A DNA stretch of 64,000 nucleotides from positions 2,976,001-3,040,000 of the forward strand of contig OZ244817.1 in the NCBI GenBank assembly GCA_965220305.1. The letters run 5' to 3'. Made by a program: the position numbers and the translations under genes. Under the pieces are notes generated by a model. That model ran no database searches, was not told the origin of the DNA, and saw only the letters and a list, made by a program, of their open reading frames with translations. Within the stretch, counting starts at the first letter, position 1. Every line of letters starts with the position of its first letter. The DNA comes from G965220305 sp965220305. Lineage in GTDB: Bacteria > Chloroflexota > Dehalococcoidia > Lucifugimonadales > UBA3495. Below are positions 1 through 8,757 of this stretch, piece after piece.

Positions 1-1416
1 GTGTCCGCAGTTGGAGCGTCCGGTGTTGCCGTGCACCGAGGATTCCACCACATGCAGGGAGGCATTGATGCCGACTTCCTTCCAGAAGGTTACCACCGAC
101 TCGGCGTATTCTACGTCCTTGGGCACCCGCTGGGAGCGGATGTGGAGCTTGATTTCGTTTTCCGAATCATAACCCGCGCTCGCCAATAGCTCCCGGGCCC
201 GATCCGGGTCGTAGGGGTAGCCGGCGGAGTTCTCCGGGGTGATGCCGACGGTGCCCGTTTGGGCGATGTTGCCGTAGCAGTTGAGCACGTTCGCGAACAA
301 ATTGGTCATCAGGCTCTCACAGTCGATGGCCAGGTTCAGGGCCTCCCGGACCTCCCGCTTCCGCAGCTCCGGGTGGTGCACCGTGTCTACGGCGTAAATG
401 TAGGCCTCGTTGTTGGTGCCGGACTTCCACTTGGGCACCAGGTTCCGGTCCTCGAAAGCGATTTCCGCCCAGTCGGCCTCTCCGGTGGCCAGCATACTGG
501 CGCGGACGAAGGGTTCATTGCGCCATACCTGGAATACGTGGTCGATGGTGGGGGCCCGGGAGTAAACGGTGGAGGGATTGGGCTTGTAGTCTTCGTAAGC
601 CTCCAACTCAACCTCTTTGCCGGTACGCCATTCGACGATCCTGTAGGGGCCCAGCCCTACGGTCATGCGTTCTACGTCCTCTTCGGCGGCCTGCTCAAAC
701 CAGCCCATGTCTTGGAACTTGGTGAATATGGTGGTGCGGGGCAGGATGGGGCAGGGGGTGCCGCAAACGATGTCCAGAGTCAGGTCATCCACCACCTCAC
801 CCCCAATGACACCGTGGAAGCTGAAGTCGTTGGAGTTGTGGTGACCGCTGGTCTCTTCGTCGCCGAAGAAGTCGATCCAGAACTTGGCCTGGGTGGCGTT
901 CCAGGGCGCTCCGTTGTGAAACTTCACATTGTCCCGCAGCTTGAACTGCCACCGGTCGGGAGCCAACTGTTCCCAAGTCTCGATGCCGGTCAGACCCACC
1001 ACCTGGTAGTCGTTCAGGTCATCGATCCAGGTCAAGGGGTCGCTGGCCATGTCGTCGCAGATGGTGTTCTGGATGTTGCCGCCGCAGTTGGCGCTGGCGG
1101 CGCCGATGGTGGTCGGCTCTTCACCGGTCACGATGATGACGGTGTCCTTGGCGCTTTCCACCATCATGGGGGGCATCGTCGGGGCCGGCATCGCCGTCGG
1201 CTGACTCTGGGATGACCCCGAAGGGGCGGACGGCGCGGTGGTGGGAGCTATGTCCAGTGCCTGGGGTTGGGCCACCGTCGGCTGGGCCACGGCCTGGGGC
1301 GCCTGGGTCGGGGGAGCGGAAGCTCCGCAAGCCACCGCGACTACGGCTACCACCAGGGCCAAGGCCGGTAGCCACCTGCGCCCGAAACTTCCTATAAATT
1401 TGGATGTGTTTAACAA
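1..1416 (-). CDS. ABC transporter substrate-binding lipoprotein, peptide/nickel type (partial at left edge)
   Basis: This is an extracytoplasmic solute-binding protein of family 5 (OppA/DppA type), which would deliver peptides or similar solutes to an ABC importer. The start is the TTG at 1416-1414, five bases after a perfect AGGAGG at 1427-1422. The frame is open for 472 codons and runs off the window, so the C-terminus is missing. Residues 1-29 form a lipoprotein signal with lipobox VAVAC and Cys30, followed by a Pro/Ala/Gln-rich linker. The mature part has typical family features: an early ligand-domain segment with WQFKLRDNVKFHNG, and later the REALNLAID region. No permease or ATPase genes are visible, so the rest of the operon would lie to the left. 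Confidence 0.9.
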   Translation of the reverse strand, partial: MLNTSKFIGSFGRRWLPALALVVAVVAVACGASAPPTQAPQAVAQPTVAQPQALDIAPTTAPSAPSGSSQSQPTAMPAPTMPPMMVESAKDTVIIVTGEEPTTIGAASANCGGNIQNTICDDMASDPLTWIDDLNDYQVVGLTGIETWEQLAPDRWQFKLRDNVKFHNGAPWNATQAKFWIDFFGDEETSGHHNSNDFSFHGVIGGEVVDDLTLDIVCGTPCPILPRTTIFTKFQDMGWFEQAAEEDVERMTVGLGPYRIVEWRTGKEVELEAYEDYKPNPSTVYSRAPTIDHVFQVWRNEPFVRASMLATGEADWAEIAFEDRNLVPKWKSGTNNEAYIYAVDTVHHPELRKREVREALNLAIDCESLMTNLFANVLNCYGNIAQTGTVGITPENSAGYPYDPDRARELLASAGYDSENEIKLHIRSQRVPKDVEYAESVVTFWKEVGINASLHVVESSVHGNTGRSNCGH

Positions 1417-1517
1417 GCTAACCTCCTAGTTGCTGCTGCTTGACATAACTGAGACTACCTATTTCGCAATAAGTTACGCGATTTTCCTCCTTTAATAATA
1501 ATACAAAGACGCCAAAG

Positions 1518-1547
1518 TTTATAATACATTCCCCTTTCGGTTGTCAA
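1518..1547 (-). promoter_or_regulatory. Sigma-70-type promoter for the peptide-binding lipoprotein
   Basis: Read on the minus strand, a perfect TTGACA (1547-1542) is followed after 18 bases by TATAAA (1523-1518) in an AT-rich stretch. The predicted leader to the TTG start is about 95 bases. A second purine-rich AAGGAGG lies in the leader near 1490 with no usable start codon after it. Confidence 0.6.
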
Positions 1548-1697
1548 TGATTTGCTCTTCTGGAAGCGGGGTTTTTCGATTATTACCACGCTGTTCCCAC
1601 GGCTCATCATCCCGCCTTCGCGGAGTGCAGGCTCTGAGCTTGTCGAAGGGCTGGCGAATACGCCCTCGGCCTAACAGTCAGGCTGCCATCCCCTACC

Positions 1698-1724
1698 GTC
1701 ATTCCGGCGGAGGCCGGAATCCAG
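1698..1724. repeat. REP-like palindrome in the 1417-1895 intergenic region
   Basis: The core is an 8-bp inverted repeat (1701-1708 and 1713-1720) around GGAG, with flanks matching the same family at 4472-4500, 4606-4633, 8566-8593, 25719-25747, 38804-38830 and 56924-56950. A second dispersed motif, CTGAGCTTGTCGAAGGG, lies just upstream (1634-1650) and recurs at 25942-25958. I see no gene in this region. Confidence 0.75.
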
Positions 1725-1895
1725 GGGTGGGGAGCCGCTGCTGGCCGGAGACTTTAGACCCTTCGGTCCGCTCAGAGCCTGCACTGCGCGAAGGCGGAGT
1801 GGTGACAATTGAGAGACCCTGGTAATTCCGGCTTTCCCTTGCTCTTTGTAGCCCACAGTCGTAGAATGGCGGGAAATCAAGCAAGGAGAAACACT

Positions 1896-3110
1896 ATGCC
1901 AGAAGTCAGTGGTCCCTTGGCAGGTATACGAGTTATCGACCTGGGACGGCACCAGGCAGGGCCCAGGTGCGCCCAGGTATTGGCCCGTCTAGGTGCGGAA
2001 GTAATCAAGGTTGAACGCCTGGGCGGCGAGGAAACCCGCTACCATGCTCCCTGGGTACGCAAGCAGAGCGCCTACTGGGTCCAGTACAACAGCGGGAAGA
2101 AGAGCCTGAGCATGGACCTCCGCAAGGAGGAGGGCAAGGAAGCCCTGCGCAAGCTAATCAGCATTTCCGATGTCCTGTTGCAGAACTTCCGCCCCGGCAC
2201 CATCGACGTGATGGGCTTCGGGTACGATGTCCTCAAGGAGATAAACCCCCGGATAGTTATGGTCAACGTCTCCGCCTACGGCCAGTTCGGGCCCTACCGG
2301 GACCAGATTGGCTACGACCCCATCGGACAGACCATGTCCGGCATCGCCATGGTGACCGGTGAAGATGGAATGCCGCCCATCCGGGCCGGCGTACCTATCA
2401 TCGACCGCACCACCGCCCTGCACGCCGCCATCGGCACCTTGGCCGCCCTGCACGAGCGCCAGACTTCCGGCGAGGGCCAGACCATCGACGTGTGCTTGGC
2501 CGACACGGGCTACAGCTACACCGAGATTCCCATCACCGCTTACCACGGCGCGGGCATCGAGCCCCGGCGGGGCGAGTCGGCGGCCCCTCCCAGCGGCACC
2601 TACCCCTGCAAGGACGGCTGGGTGCTCATCTCGGCGGGCGACCAGCACCACTGGCACCGGGTGTGTAACGCCCTGGGCCGGCCCGATTGGTTGGAAGACC
2701 CCCGGTTCACCACGCGCCACGAGCGGGGGCGGAACGGTGAGGAAATCAACCAAGCCATGCGGTCCTTGCTGGCGGACATGGAGATGAAGGACGCCATCGC
2801 CCACTTTACCCAGCACGACGTGGTTGCCGCCCCGGTGAACAGCATCGCCCAAGCGGCTCAGGACCCCCATCCCTGGGAACGCCGGGCCATGGTGGAGGTC
2901 CCCGACTTCCTGGCCGGCAGCATCGCCGTCTCCGGCGACTTCTGGCACTTCAGCCGCACCCCGGCCATCGTCGGCTCCGTTCCCCAGGTGGGCGAGCACA
3001 ACGAAGAGGTCCTCAGCGGGTTGCTGGAATACTCGGAAGAGGAAATTGCCCAGCTTTACGAGAACAACGTCATCGGCAACTTCGACCACTACGACGAGGT
3101 GCCGGGTTAA
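1896..3110 (+). CDS. CaiB/BaiF family III CoA-transferase
   Basis: This 404-residue protein would transfer CoA between acyl-CoA and a free carboxylic acid. The start ATG at 1896 follows AAGGAG (1883-1888) by seven bases. The N-terminal Rossmann-like segment (residues 10-40, GIRVIDLGRHQAG to GAEVIKVE) is characteristic of the family. Asp203 in CLADTG aligns with the catalytic Asp of formyl-CoA transferase (Asp169), so the enzyme looks active. It stands alone, with a terminator directly downstream, and the substrate cannot be read from the sequence. Confidence 0.9.
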   Translation: MPEVSGPLAGIRVIDLGRHQAGPRCAQVLARLGAEVIKVERLGGEETRYHAPWVRKQSAYWVQYNSGKKSLSMDLRKEEGKEALRKLISISDVLLQNFRPGTIDVMGFGYDVLKEINPRIVMVNVSAYGQFGPYRDQIGYDPIGQTMSGIAMVTGEDGMPPIRAGVPIIDRTTALHAAIGTLAALHERQTSGEGQTIDVCLADTGYSYTEIPITAYHGAGIEPRRGESAAPPSGTYPCKDGWVLISAGDQHHWHRVCNALGRPDWLEDPRFTTRHERGRNGEEINQAMRSLLADMEMKDAIAHFTQHDVVAAPVNSIAQAAQDPHPWERRAMVEVPDFLAGSIAVSGDFWHFSRTPAIVGSVPQVGEHNEEVLSGLLEYSEEEIAQLYENNVIGNFDHYDEVPG

Positions 3111-3142
3111 GTAACGGGCTTCTCGCTACCCTGAGCAAAAGC

Positions 3143-3174
3143 AACGGGGCACGGTTAACCGCGCCCCGTTTTCG
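3143..3174 (+). terminator. Rho-independent terminator after the CoA-transferase
   Basis: An 8-bp perfect stem, AACGGGGC (3143-3150) with GCCCCGTT (3163-3170), ends in a T run. The loop itself contains the palindrome CGGTTAACCG. It lies 33 bases after the CoA-transferase stop, before the convergent asparaginase gene. Confidence 0.8.
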
Positions 3175-3226
3175 TTGCGCCGCCCGGGGCAACCAAGGAG
3201 TCGAGGGGAATGGGGCGCCGGCGGCG

Positions 3227-4237
3227 TCAGTAGCTCAGCATCATCCGCTGGATTTCCGCCGGGTCGGTGGACCGGGTCAGGGCCAGCATCAGCAGGATGC
3301 GGGCTTTCTTGGGAGATAGGTTGTCGGCCACGACATACCCGTCTTCCACAAACCGCCGGGTGCGCATCACCCGCCCGTTGCCGGCCTGGGTGCTGATGAC
3401 TACCGTGGAGCCCCTTTCCCGGGCCTCCCGCAGTCCGCCCATGAACTTGGAGGGAGAGCCGCCGCTGCCCAGCCCGGCGGCGACGATGCCGGGCACTCCG
3501 GCTTCGGCCAATGCTTTGGGCACCAGCCCGTCGGCCCCGGCGTAGGCGTAGGCGATGTCCACCCGGGGGAGGCGGTCCAGTCCGGCCACGTCGAACTCGG
3601 TATCCAGGGTGTGAGCCCTGGTGGGGGTGCGGTAGTACACCACATCGTCGTCGGAGTCGGCGTAACCCAGTAATCCCAGTTCGTTGGACCGGAAGGTCTC
3701 CAGGCGGTAGCTGTTGGTCTTGGTCACGTCCCGAGACGCCTGAATCTCGTTGTTCAGGACCGTCAGCGTGCCCCGTCCCGCCGACTGGGGGGCCGCCGCC
3801 ACCCGCACGCAGTCCAGCAGGTTAACGTCGGCGTCGGTGCCCAAACCGCTGGCCGGTCGCATGGCCCCGGTGACCACCACCGGCTTATGGCTCTTGACCG
3901 TGAGGTTCAGGAAGTAGGCGGTCTCCTCCAGGGTGGCCGTGCCGTGGGTGATGGCCACTCCGGCGGCCTGGGGGTCCTGTTGGAATATCTGGTTGACTCG
4001 CTGCGCCAACTGCAACCAGTGCTCCGGCAATACCTCGGTGCTTCCCACATTCAGCAGTTGCTCCGCCTTAACTTCCGCGAACTGTTGGACTTCGGGCACC
4101 CGTTCCAGCATCTGCTCGATGGTGAGGTGGTTGTTCTGGTAGCTATAGTTGATGTAGTCGGTCCGGGAGTCTCCCACGAAAGAGATGGTGCCCCCGGTGC
4201 CGATGAGGTATACCCGGGGTTTTGCGTTATCTACCAC
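3227..4237 (-). CDS. L-asparaginase / glutaminase family protein
   Basis: This 336-residue protein belongs to the asparaginase/glutaminase family, which hydrolyses asparagine to aspartate and ammonia. The chosen GTG start (4237) is preceded by AAGGAGG at nine bases. There is no signal peptide, so it is probably cytoplasmic. The nucleophile motif GTGGTI is at residues 13-18 (Thr14 matching Thr12 of E. coli AnsB). The second motif reads THGTAT where the family usually has THGTDT, so the Asp that helps bind substrate is Ala101. TGAMRP and a later Lys-Thr segment are present. The change may mean altered substrate preference rather than loss of function, because the remainder of the site is well kept. 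Confidence 0.88.
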   Translation of the reverse strand: MVDNAKPRVYLIGTGGTISFVGDSRTDYINYSYQNNHLTIEQMLERVPEVQQFAEVKAEQLLNVGSTEVLPEHWLQLAQRVNQIFQQDPQAAGVAITHGTATLEETAYFLNLTVKSHKPVVVTGAMRPASGLGTDADVNLLDCVRVAAAPQSAGRGTLTVLNNEIQASRDVTKTNSYRLETFRSNELGLLGYADSDDDVVYYRTPTRAHTLDTEFDVAGLDRLPRVDIAYAYAGADGLVPKALAEAGVPGIVAAGLGSGGSPSKFMGGLREARERGSTVVISTQAGNGRVMRTRRFVEDGYVVADNLSPKKARILLMLALTRSTDPAEIQRMMLSY

Positions 4238-4471
4238 GGAGAGCGGCCTCCTTGAAGCCCAATAAAGCCCTGTTCTCGCCCAGGGCTGGCGTTGGGCTGT
4301 TTCCAATGTGCAGTCATTCTACTACCAACCCGGCCCGGGCGTAATCAGGCCGAGGTCTGGGACGGGCCGAAGGTCGGCAGGGTCTTGAGATTGTGGCCTC
4401 TCCACCTCGGTAAGACAGATTCTGAACGTAGCGAAGGGCCTGAGTCCCTGTTCGGCGCCAGCGGCCCACCC

Positions 4472-4500
4472 CTGGATTCCGGCCTCTGCCGGAAAGACGG
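4472..4500. repeat. REP-like palindrome, inverted copy
   Basis: This is the reverse-oriented copy of the family seen at 1698-1724, with one mismatch in the palindrome arm. It lies in the 613-base gap between the divergent asparaginase and ftsH genes. Confidence 0.7.
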
Positions 4501-4570
4501 TGGGCGTAATGGCCGGCCATTTAGGGGGAACTTGCCGTTGCCGGCATAATCGAAAGCCCCAGGGAAGGTC

Positions 4571-4760
4571 CAGGGCTATTGCATTTGGTTGGATTGCAAG
4601 GGGCCCGTCATTCCCGCGAAAGCGGGAATCAAGTTCCCCGATTCAACAATTCCATCAACGTATGGGCCAGTTCACCGGGCATGGACTCCGGCCACGTTGT
4701 GGAACCGGGCCGGCTCTTCGATGGAATGGCGGTAGGCTCGGACCAAATGCGATTGCCCTG
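4571..4760. mobile_element. MITE-like element with 19-bp terminal inverted repeats
   Basis: The ends 4571-4589 (CAGGGCTATTGCATTTGGT) and 4742-4760 are inverted repeats matching at 17 of 19 bases, enclosing 190 bp with no coding capacity. Inside is a REP palindrome (4606-4633), then a stretch that is clearly homologous to 56866-56920. Similar TGCGATTGCC-type ends occur near 8647 and 56970. The element ends 15 bases before the ftsH -35 box. Confidence 0.6.
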
Positions 4761-4774
4761 TGCGAAGGTCGGTT

Positions 4775-4803
4775 TTGCATTTTCCCAGCCGCTCATTTAA
4801 TAT
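4775..4803 (+). promoter_or_regulatory. Predicted ftsH promoter
   Basis: TTGCAT (4775-4780) and TAATAT (4798-4803) are separated by exactly 17 bases. The predicted transcript would start near 4810 and leave a leader of about 40 bases before the ftsH ATG. Confidence 0.6.
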
Positions 4804-4850
4804 ATGGTATGAGCTTATGCCATCGGAAGTGGCTGTAGCAAGGGGCAGTT

Positions 4851-6830
4851 ATGGGAAATAACCGGTTGCTTAGAAACAGCTTGGTTTACCTGCTGATAAT
4901 CATCGGGGTTGTCGTCATCTTCTATACCCTGATTCCAACCTTCGGGGCCAGTAACGAACTGGCCTTAACCGAAGTTATCACCAAGGCCAAGAACCAGGAA
5001 ATTAGCGAGATCGTCGTTGACGGCGAAAAGCTGACCATCATACCCCGGGTCACCGGCGGCAACAGCGCCACCCAATACACCAGCCGAATCGGTCGGGAGA
5101 CCGACCTCATGAACCTGCTGGTCAACAATGGCGTGGCCATCGGCCCCAGCGGGGTGCAGGTCAAGTTCAAGAGTCGTGGGGGTCTGGGCAGCTTCTTCGG
5201 CATTCTGCTGAACTTCCTGCCTCTCATCTTTTTCGGCGGCCTCATCCTGTTCATGATGCGCCAGGCCCAGGGGAGCAATAACCAGACCCTGAGCTTTGGC
5301 CGCAGCCGCGCCAGAATGTTGCCCTTCAACCGACCTACCGTCACCTTTGACGACGTGGCCGGGGTGGATGAGCCCAAGGCTGAGCTGGAAGAGGTCGTGG
5401 AGTTCCTCAAGTACCCGGAGCGGTTCCTGTCTCTGGGCGCTCGGATTCCCAAAGGTGTGCTGCTGGTTGGCCCTCCCGGTACGGGCAAGACCCTACTGGC
5501 CCGGGCCGTGGCCGGAGAGGCGGGAGTCCCCTTCTTCCACATCAGCGGCAGTGAATTCGTCGAAATGTTTGTGGGTGTCGGAGCGGCGCGGGTGCGGGAC
5601 CTGTTCGACCAGGCCAAGCGCAACTCTCCCTGTATTGTCTTCGTGGACGAGATTGATGCCGTGGGCCGCCACCGGGGGGCCGGTTTGGGTGGGGGTCACG
5701 ACGAGCGGGAGCAGACCCTGAACCAGATTCTGGTGGAGATGGACGGTTTCGAGACCAACACCAATATCATCGTCCTCGCCGCCACCAACCGCCCGGACAT
5801 CCTGGACCCGGCCCTGCTGCGTCCGGGACGCTTCGACCGCCGGGTTACCCTGGACGTGCCCGACGTTGCCGGTAGGCAGGCCATCCTCAAGGTGCACAGC
5901 GCCGGCAAGCCCCTGGCCCCGGAAATAAATCTGGAAGTGCTGGCCAAGGAAACCCCCGGGTTCAGCGGCGCTGACCTGTCCAACTTGGTCAACGAGGCCG
6001 CCATTCTGGCCGCCCGGAGGAACAAGAAGAGCATCTTCATGTCCGAGTTCGAGGAGGCGGTGGAGCGGGTGGTTGCCGGCCCGGAGCGAAAGAGCCGGGT
6101 TATCAACCCCCGGGAAAAGGAAATGACCGCCTACCACGAAGCCGGGCACGCCCTGGTAGCCTGGATGTTGCCCCACGCCGACCGGGTGCACAAGATTTCT
6201 ATCGTGTCCCGGGGCAACATGGGCGGGCATACCACCCTGCTTCCCGAGGAAGACCGCTATCTGTGGACCAAGAACCAGTTCGAGGACATGCTGTCCGTCA
6301 CCATGGGCGGACGGGTGGCCGAGGAGCAGATTTTTGACGAGGTTACCACCGGCGCCAGCAATGACATCGAGCGGGCCACCAAGATAGCCCTCAGCATGAT
6401 TAAGCGCTACGGCATGAGCCAGTCCCTGGGGCCGCGCACCTTCGGCAAGCGCGAAGAGTTGGTATTCCTGGGCCGTGAAATCAACGAAGAACGGGACTAC
6501 GGCGACAAGGTAGCCGAGGAGATTGACCAGGAAGTCAAGGTGTTGATTAACCGGGCCTATCACCGGGCCCAGGAAATTCTCACCGAGAACAAGTCTAAGC
6601 TGGTCCAGGTTTCCGAGTACCTGATAATGCACGAAGCGGTTTCCGGCGAGGAATTGAACCGCCTGTTCAACATGGACGAGTCCGGCGGGGATGCGGAGTC
6701 GCCGGCGGTGCCCCAGGAACCGCCGCCCTACGCCCCCAAGCCCGACCAGCAGCGTCCGGTGCCCCAGCCGTCGCCCTCGCCCTCGCCCTCGCTTTCCAGC
6801 TTTAACGAGCCGTTACCCCCGGCAGGCTGA
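4851..6830 (+). CDS. ftsH: ATP-dependent zinc metalloprotease FtsH
   Basis: This 659-residue membrane-anchored AAA+ protease degrades misassembled membrane proteins and regulatory proteins. AAGGGG precedes the ATG. The domains in order are: TM1 (about 9-27), an extracytoplasmic domain, TM2 (about 117-137), and the AAA domain with Walker A GPPGTGKT (207-214), Walker B in FVDEIDA (264-270) and an SRH/arginine-finger region near 315-330. The protease domain carries the zinc motif HEAGH (429-433). The C-terminus is a low-complexity Pro/Ser tail. Length and motifs are all canonical, and the gene appears monocistronic with its own promoter. Confidence 0.98.
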   Translation: MGNNRLLRNSLVYLLIIIGVVVIFYTLIPTFGASNELALTEVITKAKNQEISEIVVDGEKLTIIPRVTGGNSATQYTSRIGRETDLMNLLVNNGVAIGPSGVQVKFKSRGGLGSFFGILLNFLPLIFFGGLILFMMRQAQGSNNQTLSFGRSRARMLPFNRPTVTFDDVAGVDEPKAELEEVVEFLKYPERFLSLGARIPKGVLLVGPPGTGKTLLARAVAGEAGVPFFHISGSEFVEMFVGVGAARVRDLFDQAKRNSPCIVFVDEIDAVGRHRGAGLGGGHDEREQTLNQILVEMDGFETNTNIIVLAATNRPDILDPALLRPGRFDRRVTLDVPDVAGRQAILKVHSAGKPLAPEINLEVLAKETPGFSGADLSNLVNEAAILAARRNKKSIFMSEFEEAVERVVAGPERKSRVINPREKEMTAYHEAGHALVAWMLPHADRVHKISIVSRGNMGGHTTLLPEEDRYLWTKNQFEDMLSVTMGGRVAEEQIFDEVTTGASNDIERATKIALSMIKRYGMSQSLGPRTFGKREELVFLGREINEERDYGDKVAEEIDQEVKVLINRAYHRAQEILTENKSKLVQVSEYLIMHEAVSGEELNRLFNMDESGGDAESPAVPQEPPPYAPKPDQQRPVPQPSPSPSPSLSSFNEPLPPAG

Positions 6831-7024
6831 AGCTGCTATGACGGTTACACGATGATTAGTGGGGTCTCGTAACGTGGCCCCATGAGTGCCTTCCCTGGCT
6901 GCGCTTGGGCAGAGTCTGCGCCAATGCATAATAGGGTGTTTCAGGAGTCCCCTGCTTACGTGGGGTCGGGATCTCTAGCCCCGCAAGGGGAGAAGGGAGC
7001 TTGCCCGCGCCTTGGAGTTACGTC

Positions 7025-8245
7025 ATGGGACTATCGACTTTGAAATCGTCTTTGCTATTGGGCATACTGGCGGCGCTGGTTAGCTTGGCCTGTGGAGATG
7101 GAGGGGCCAAGGCGCCAACTTCACGGGTTGAGGCGCCGGAAGTGGCTGCCTCCGCTTCCGGCGAGCCGTTCAGAATCGGCGTGATGGAGTCGCTCACTGG
7201 CTCCGGGGAGACGTATGGCAACGTGGCCGTGCGTGCCAAGCAGATGGCGGCGGACGAGATCAATGCCGCCGGCGGCGTCAACGGGCGGATGTTGGAACTG
7301 GTGGTAGAAGACTCGAAATGCAACGCTCAAGACGCCATTACCGCTTACAACAAGCTGACCGACGTGGATAGGGTGAAAATCATCCTCGGCACGTCTTGCA
7401 GCGGTGCCATGCTCGGTGCGGCTCCCTTGGCGGAGGCGGATGGGGTGATTCTGTTCTCCGGGCTGGCCAGCAATCCGGATATTGCCCACGCTGGCGACTA
7501 TATCTTCCGCACCCAGATTAGCGACATCCAGGTGGGCATCGACACCGGCAACGCTATGTGGGCCGACGGGGTGCGCCGATTGGCTACCATCTCAGAGGCT
7601 ACCGACTACGCTGAGGGCGTGAGCCGGGCAACGGTCGTGCAGTTCGAGAAGCGGGGCGGTCAGGTGGTGGCAGTGGAGCGATACGTGTCGGATGTCACTG
7701 ACTTCAGGTCGCAGTTGGCTAAACTGCTCAGCGAGAATCCGGAGGCGCTCCACGTAGCGCCTCAGTCTGAATTCGCGGGAGGGACCATCGTCAAGCAGGC
7801 TCGGGAACTTGGCTATGAAGGCCCAATCTACGCGGAAGCTGTCACTGTGGGGACTATCGCCCTGGAGGTTGCCGGTGATGTGGCAACCGGAATGAAGGCC
7901 ATCACCGCGGTCCCGGACCCGGCCAATGAAAAGGCCCAGGAAGTTCTTGCCAACTTCAGAGAACGCTACGACTACATCACCTTGCCCTGGCATCTGGGGT
8001 CGGCGTACGACGACGTCTACATTGCCGCCGAGTGCCTGAAGCAGACGGACGATGATCAGGATGCGGACGGATTCAGGGACTGTATGTACGGCATCACCTG
8101 GAGCGGTGCAATTGGAGACAACTACAGTTTTGACTCGGACGGCGAGGTCGTCGGTCTCTCCAGGGTGGTCGTGGAGGTCCTGCCCGCAGCCGAGCGAACC
8201 GAAGACAAAAAATACAAGGTGCTGGGGCCGGCGCCGTCCGAGTAG
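7025..8245 (+). CDS. Branched-chain amino acid-type ABC transporter substrate-binding lipoprotein
   Basis: This 406-residue binding protein has the periplasmic-binding-protein type 1 fold (LivJ family). It would bind amino acids, amides or aromatic acids for an ABC importer. ATG 7025 is preferred over the TTG at 7001 because GGAG lies eight bases upstream and it gives a clean lipoprotein signal ending in VSLAC (Cys23). The mature protein opens with FRIGVMESLTGSGE and contains the AADEINAAGGVNGR segment typical of the family. No permease genes are adjacent, so it is an orphan here. Confidence 0.9.
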   Translation: MGLSTLKSSLLLGILAALVSLACGDGGAKAPTSRVEAPEVAASASGEPFRIGVMESLTGSGETYGNVAVRAKQMAADEINAAGGVNGRMLELVVEDSKCNAQDAITAYNKLTDVDRVKIILGTSCSGAMLGAAPLAEADGVILFSGLASNPDIAHAGDYIFRTQISDIQVGIDTGNAMWADGVRRLATISEATDYAEGVSRATVVQFEKRGGQVVAVERYVSDVTDFRSQLAKLLSENPEALHVAPQSEFAGGTIVKQARELGYEGPIYAEAVTVGTIALEVAGDVATGMKAITAVPDPANEKAQEVLANFRERYDYITLPWHLGSAYDDVYIAAECLKQTDDDQDADGFRDCMYGITWSGAIGDNYSFDSDGEVVGLSRVVVEVLPAAERTEDKKYKVLGPAPSE

Positions 8246-8565
8246 AGCCTGTTACATCGCGGTTTCGGGCGGCATTTGCCCCGGGTCTCGTGATTGCCGG
8301 GTCGCTAGGTATGGCAGGGGCCTTGGTGAGCCGGGGCAGCCGCATTTTAGGCAGTCCTACCTGTTGATAAGAACATCCCCGAGATGCCTCTTTTGGGGAG
8401 TCCCACTCAGAAGTAAATGGGCCAGAACGGGAGCAATGTAGCAATCCAAGCACTACCCCTACTGGGACAAGCTTGCCCGTTTTGGTCAATACCCCTCTTA
8501 CTGACTGATACGTGAGTCGATATCTAAACCAACGCCTTCCGTCATTACCATGAAAATGCCCATCC

Positions 8566-8593
8566 CGTCTTTCCCGCGAAAGCGGGAATCCAG
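8566..8593. repeat. REP-like palindrome in the 8246-8757 intergenic region
   Basis: The palindrome arms TTCCCGC and GCGGGAA flank GAAA, and the unit matches the copy at 4606-4633 almost base for base. The other part of this 512-base gap contains no recognisable gene. A TGCGATTGCC motif at 8647-8656 resembles the MITE end described at 4751. Confidence 0.7.
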
Positions 8594-8757
8594 CAGGGTT
8601 ATAGGGAACCCATCCGAGTTCAGCAAATTGTTCACGCATCAGTAAGTGCGATTGCCTTGCCGTCGTCGGCCAGCCGGGTTGCGCCCGCCTATGGCCGTAG
8701 TATACAGAGAATCCGGAGCTACCTTCGCCTATTAACGTCCCATGAGGAGAGAACGCC

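Noticed and set aside
259..1215. Long plus-strand open frame
   Set aside because: It is the antisense shadow of the peptide-binding lipoprotein, whose minus frame has a good start, lipobox and family motifs.
2154..3089. 311-codon minus-strand frame
   Set aside because: Antisense shadow of the CoA-transferase gene at 1896-3110.
4562..4770. GAAGGTC on both sides of the MITE as a target duplication
   Set aside because: The copies do not sit at equal distance from the inverted ends, so this may be chance.
5493..6632. 379-codon minus-strand frame across ftsH
   Set aside because: It has no family features and mirrors the codon pattern of ftsH on the opposite strand.
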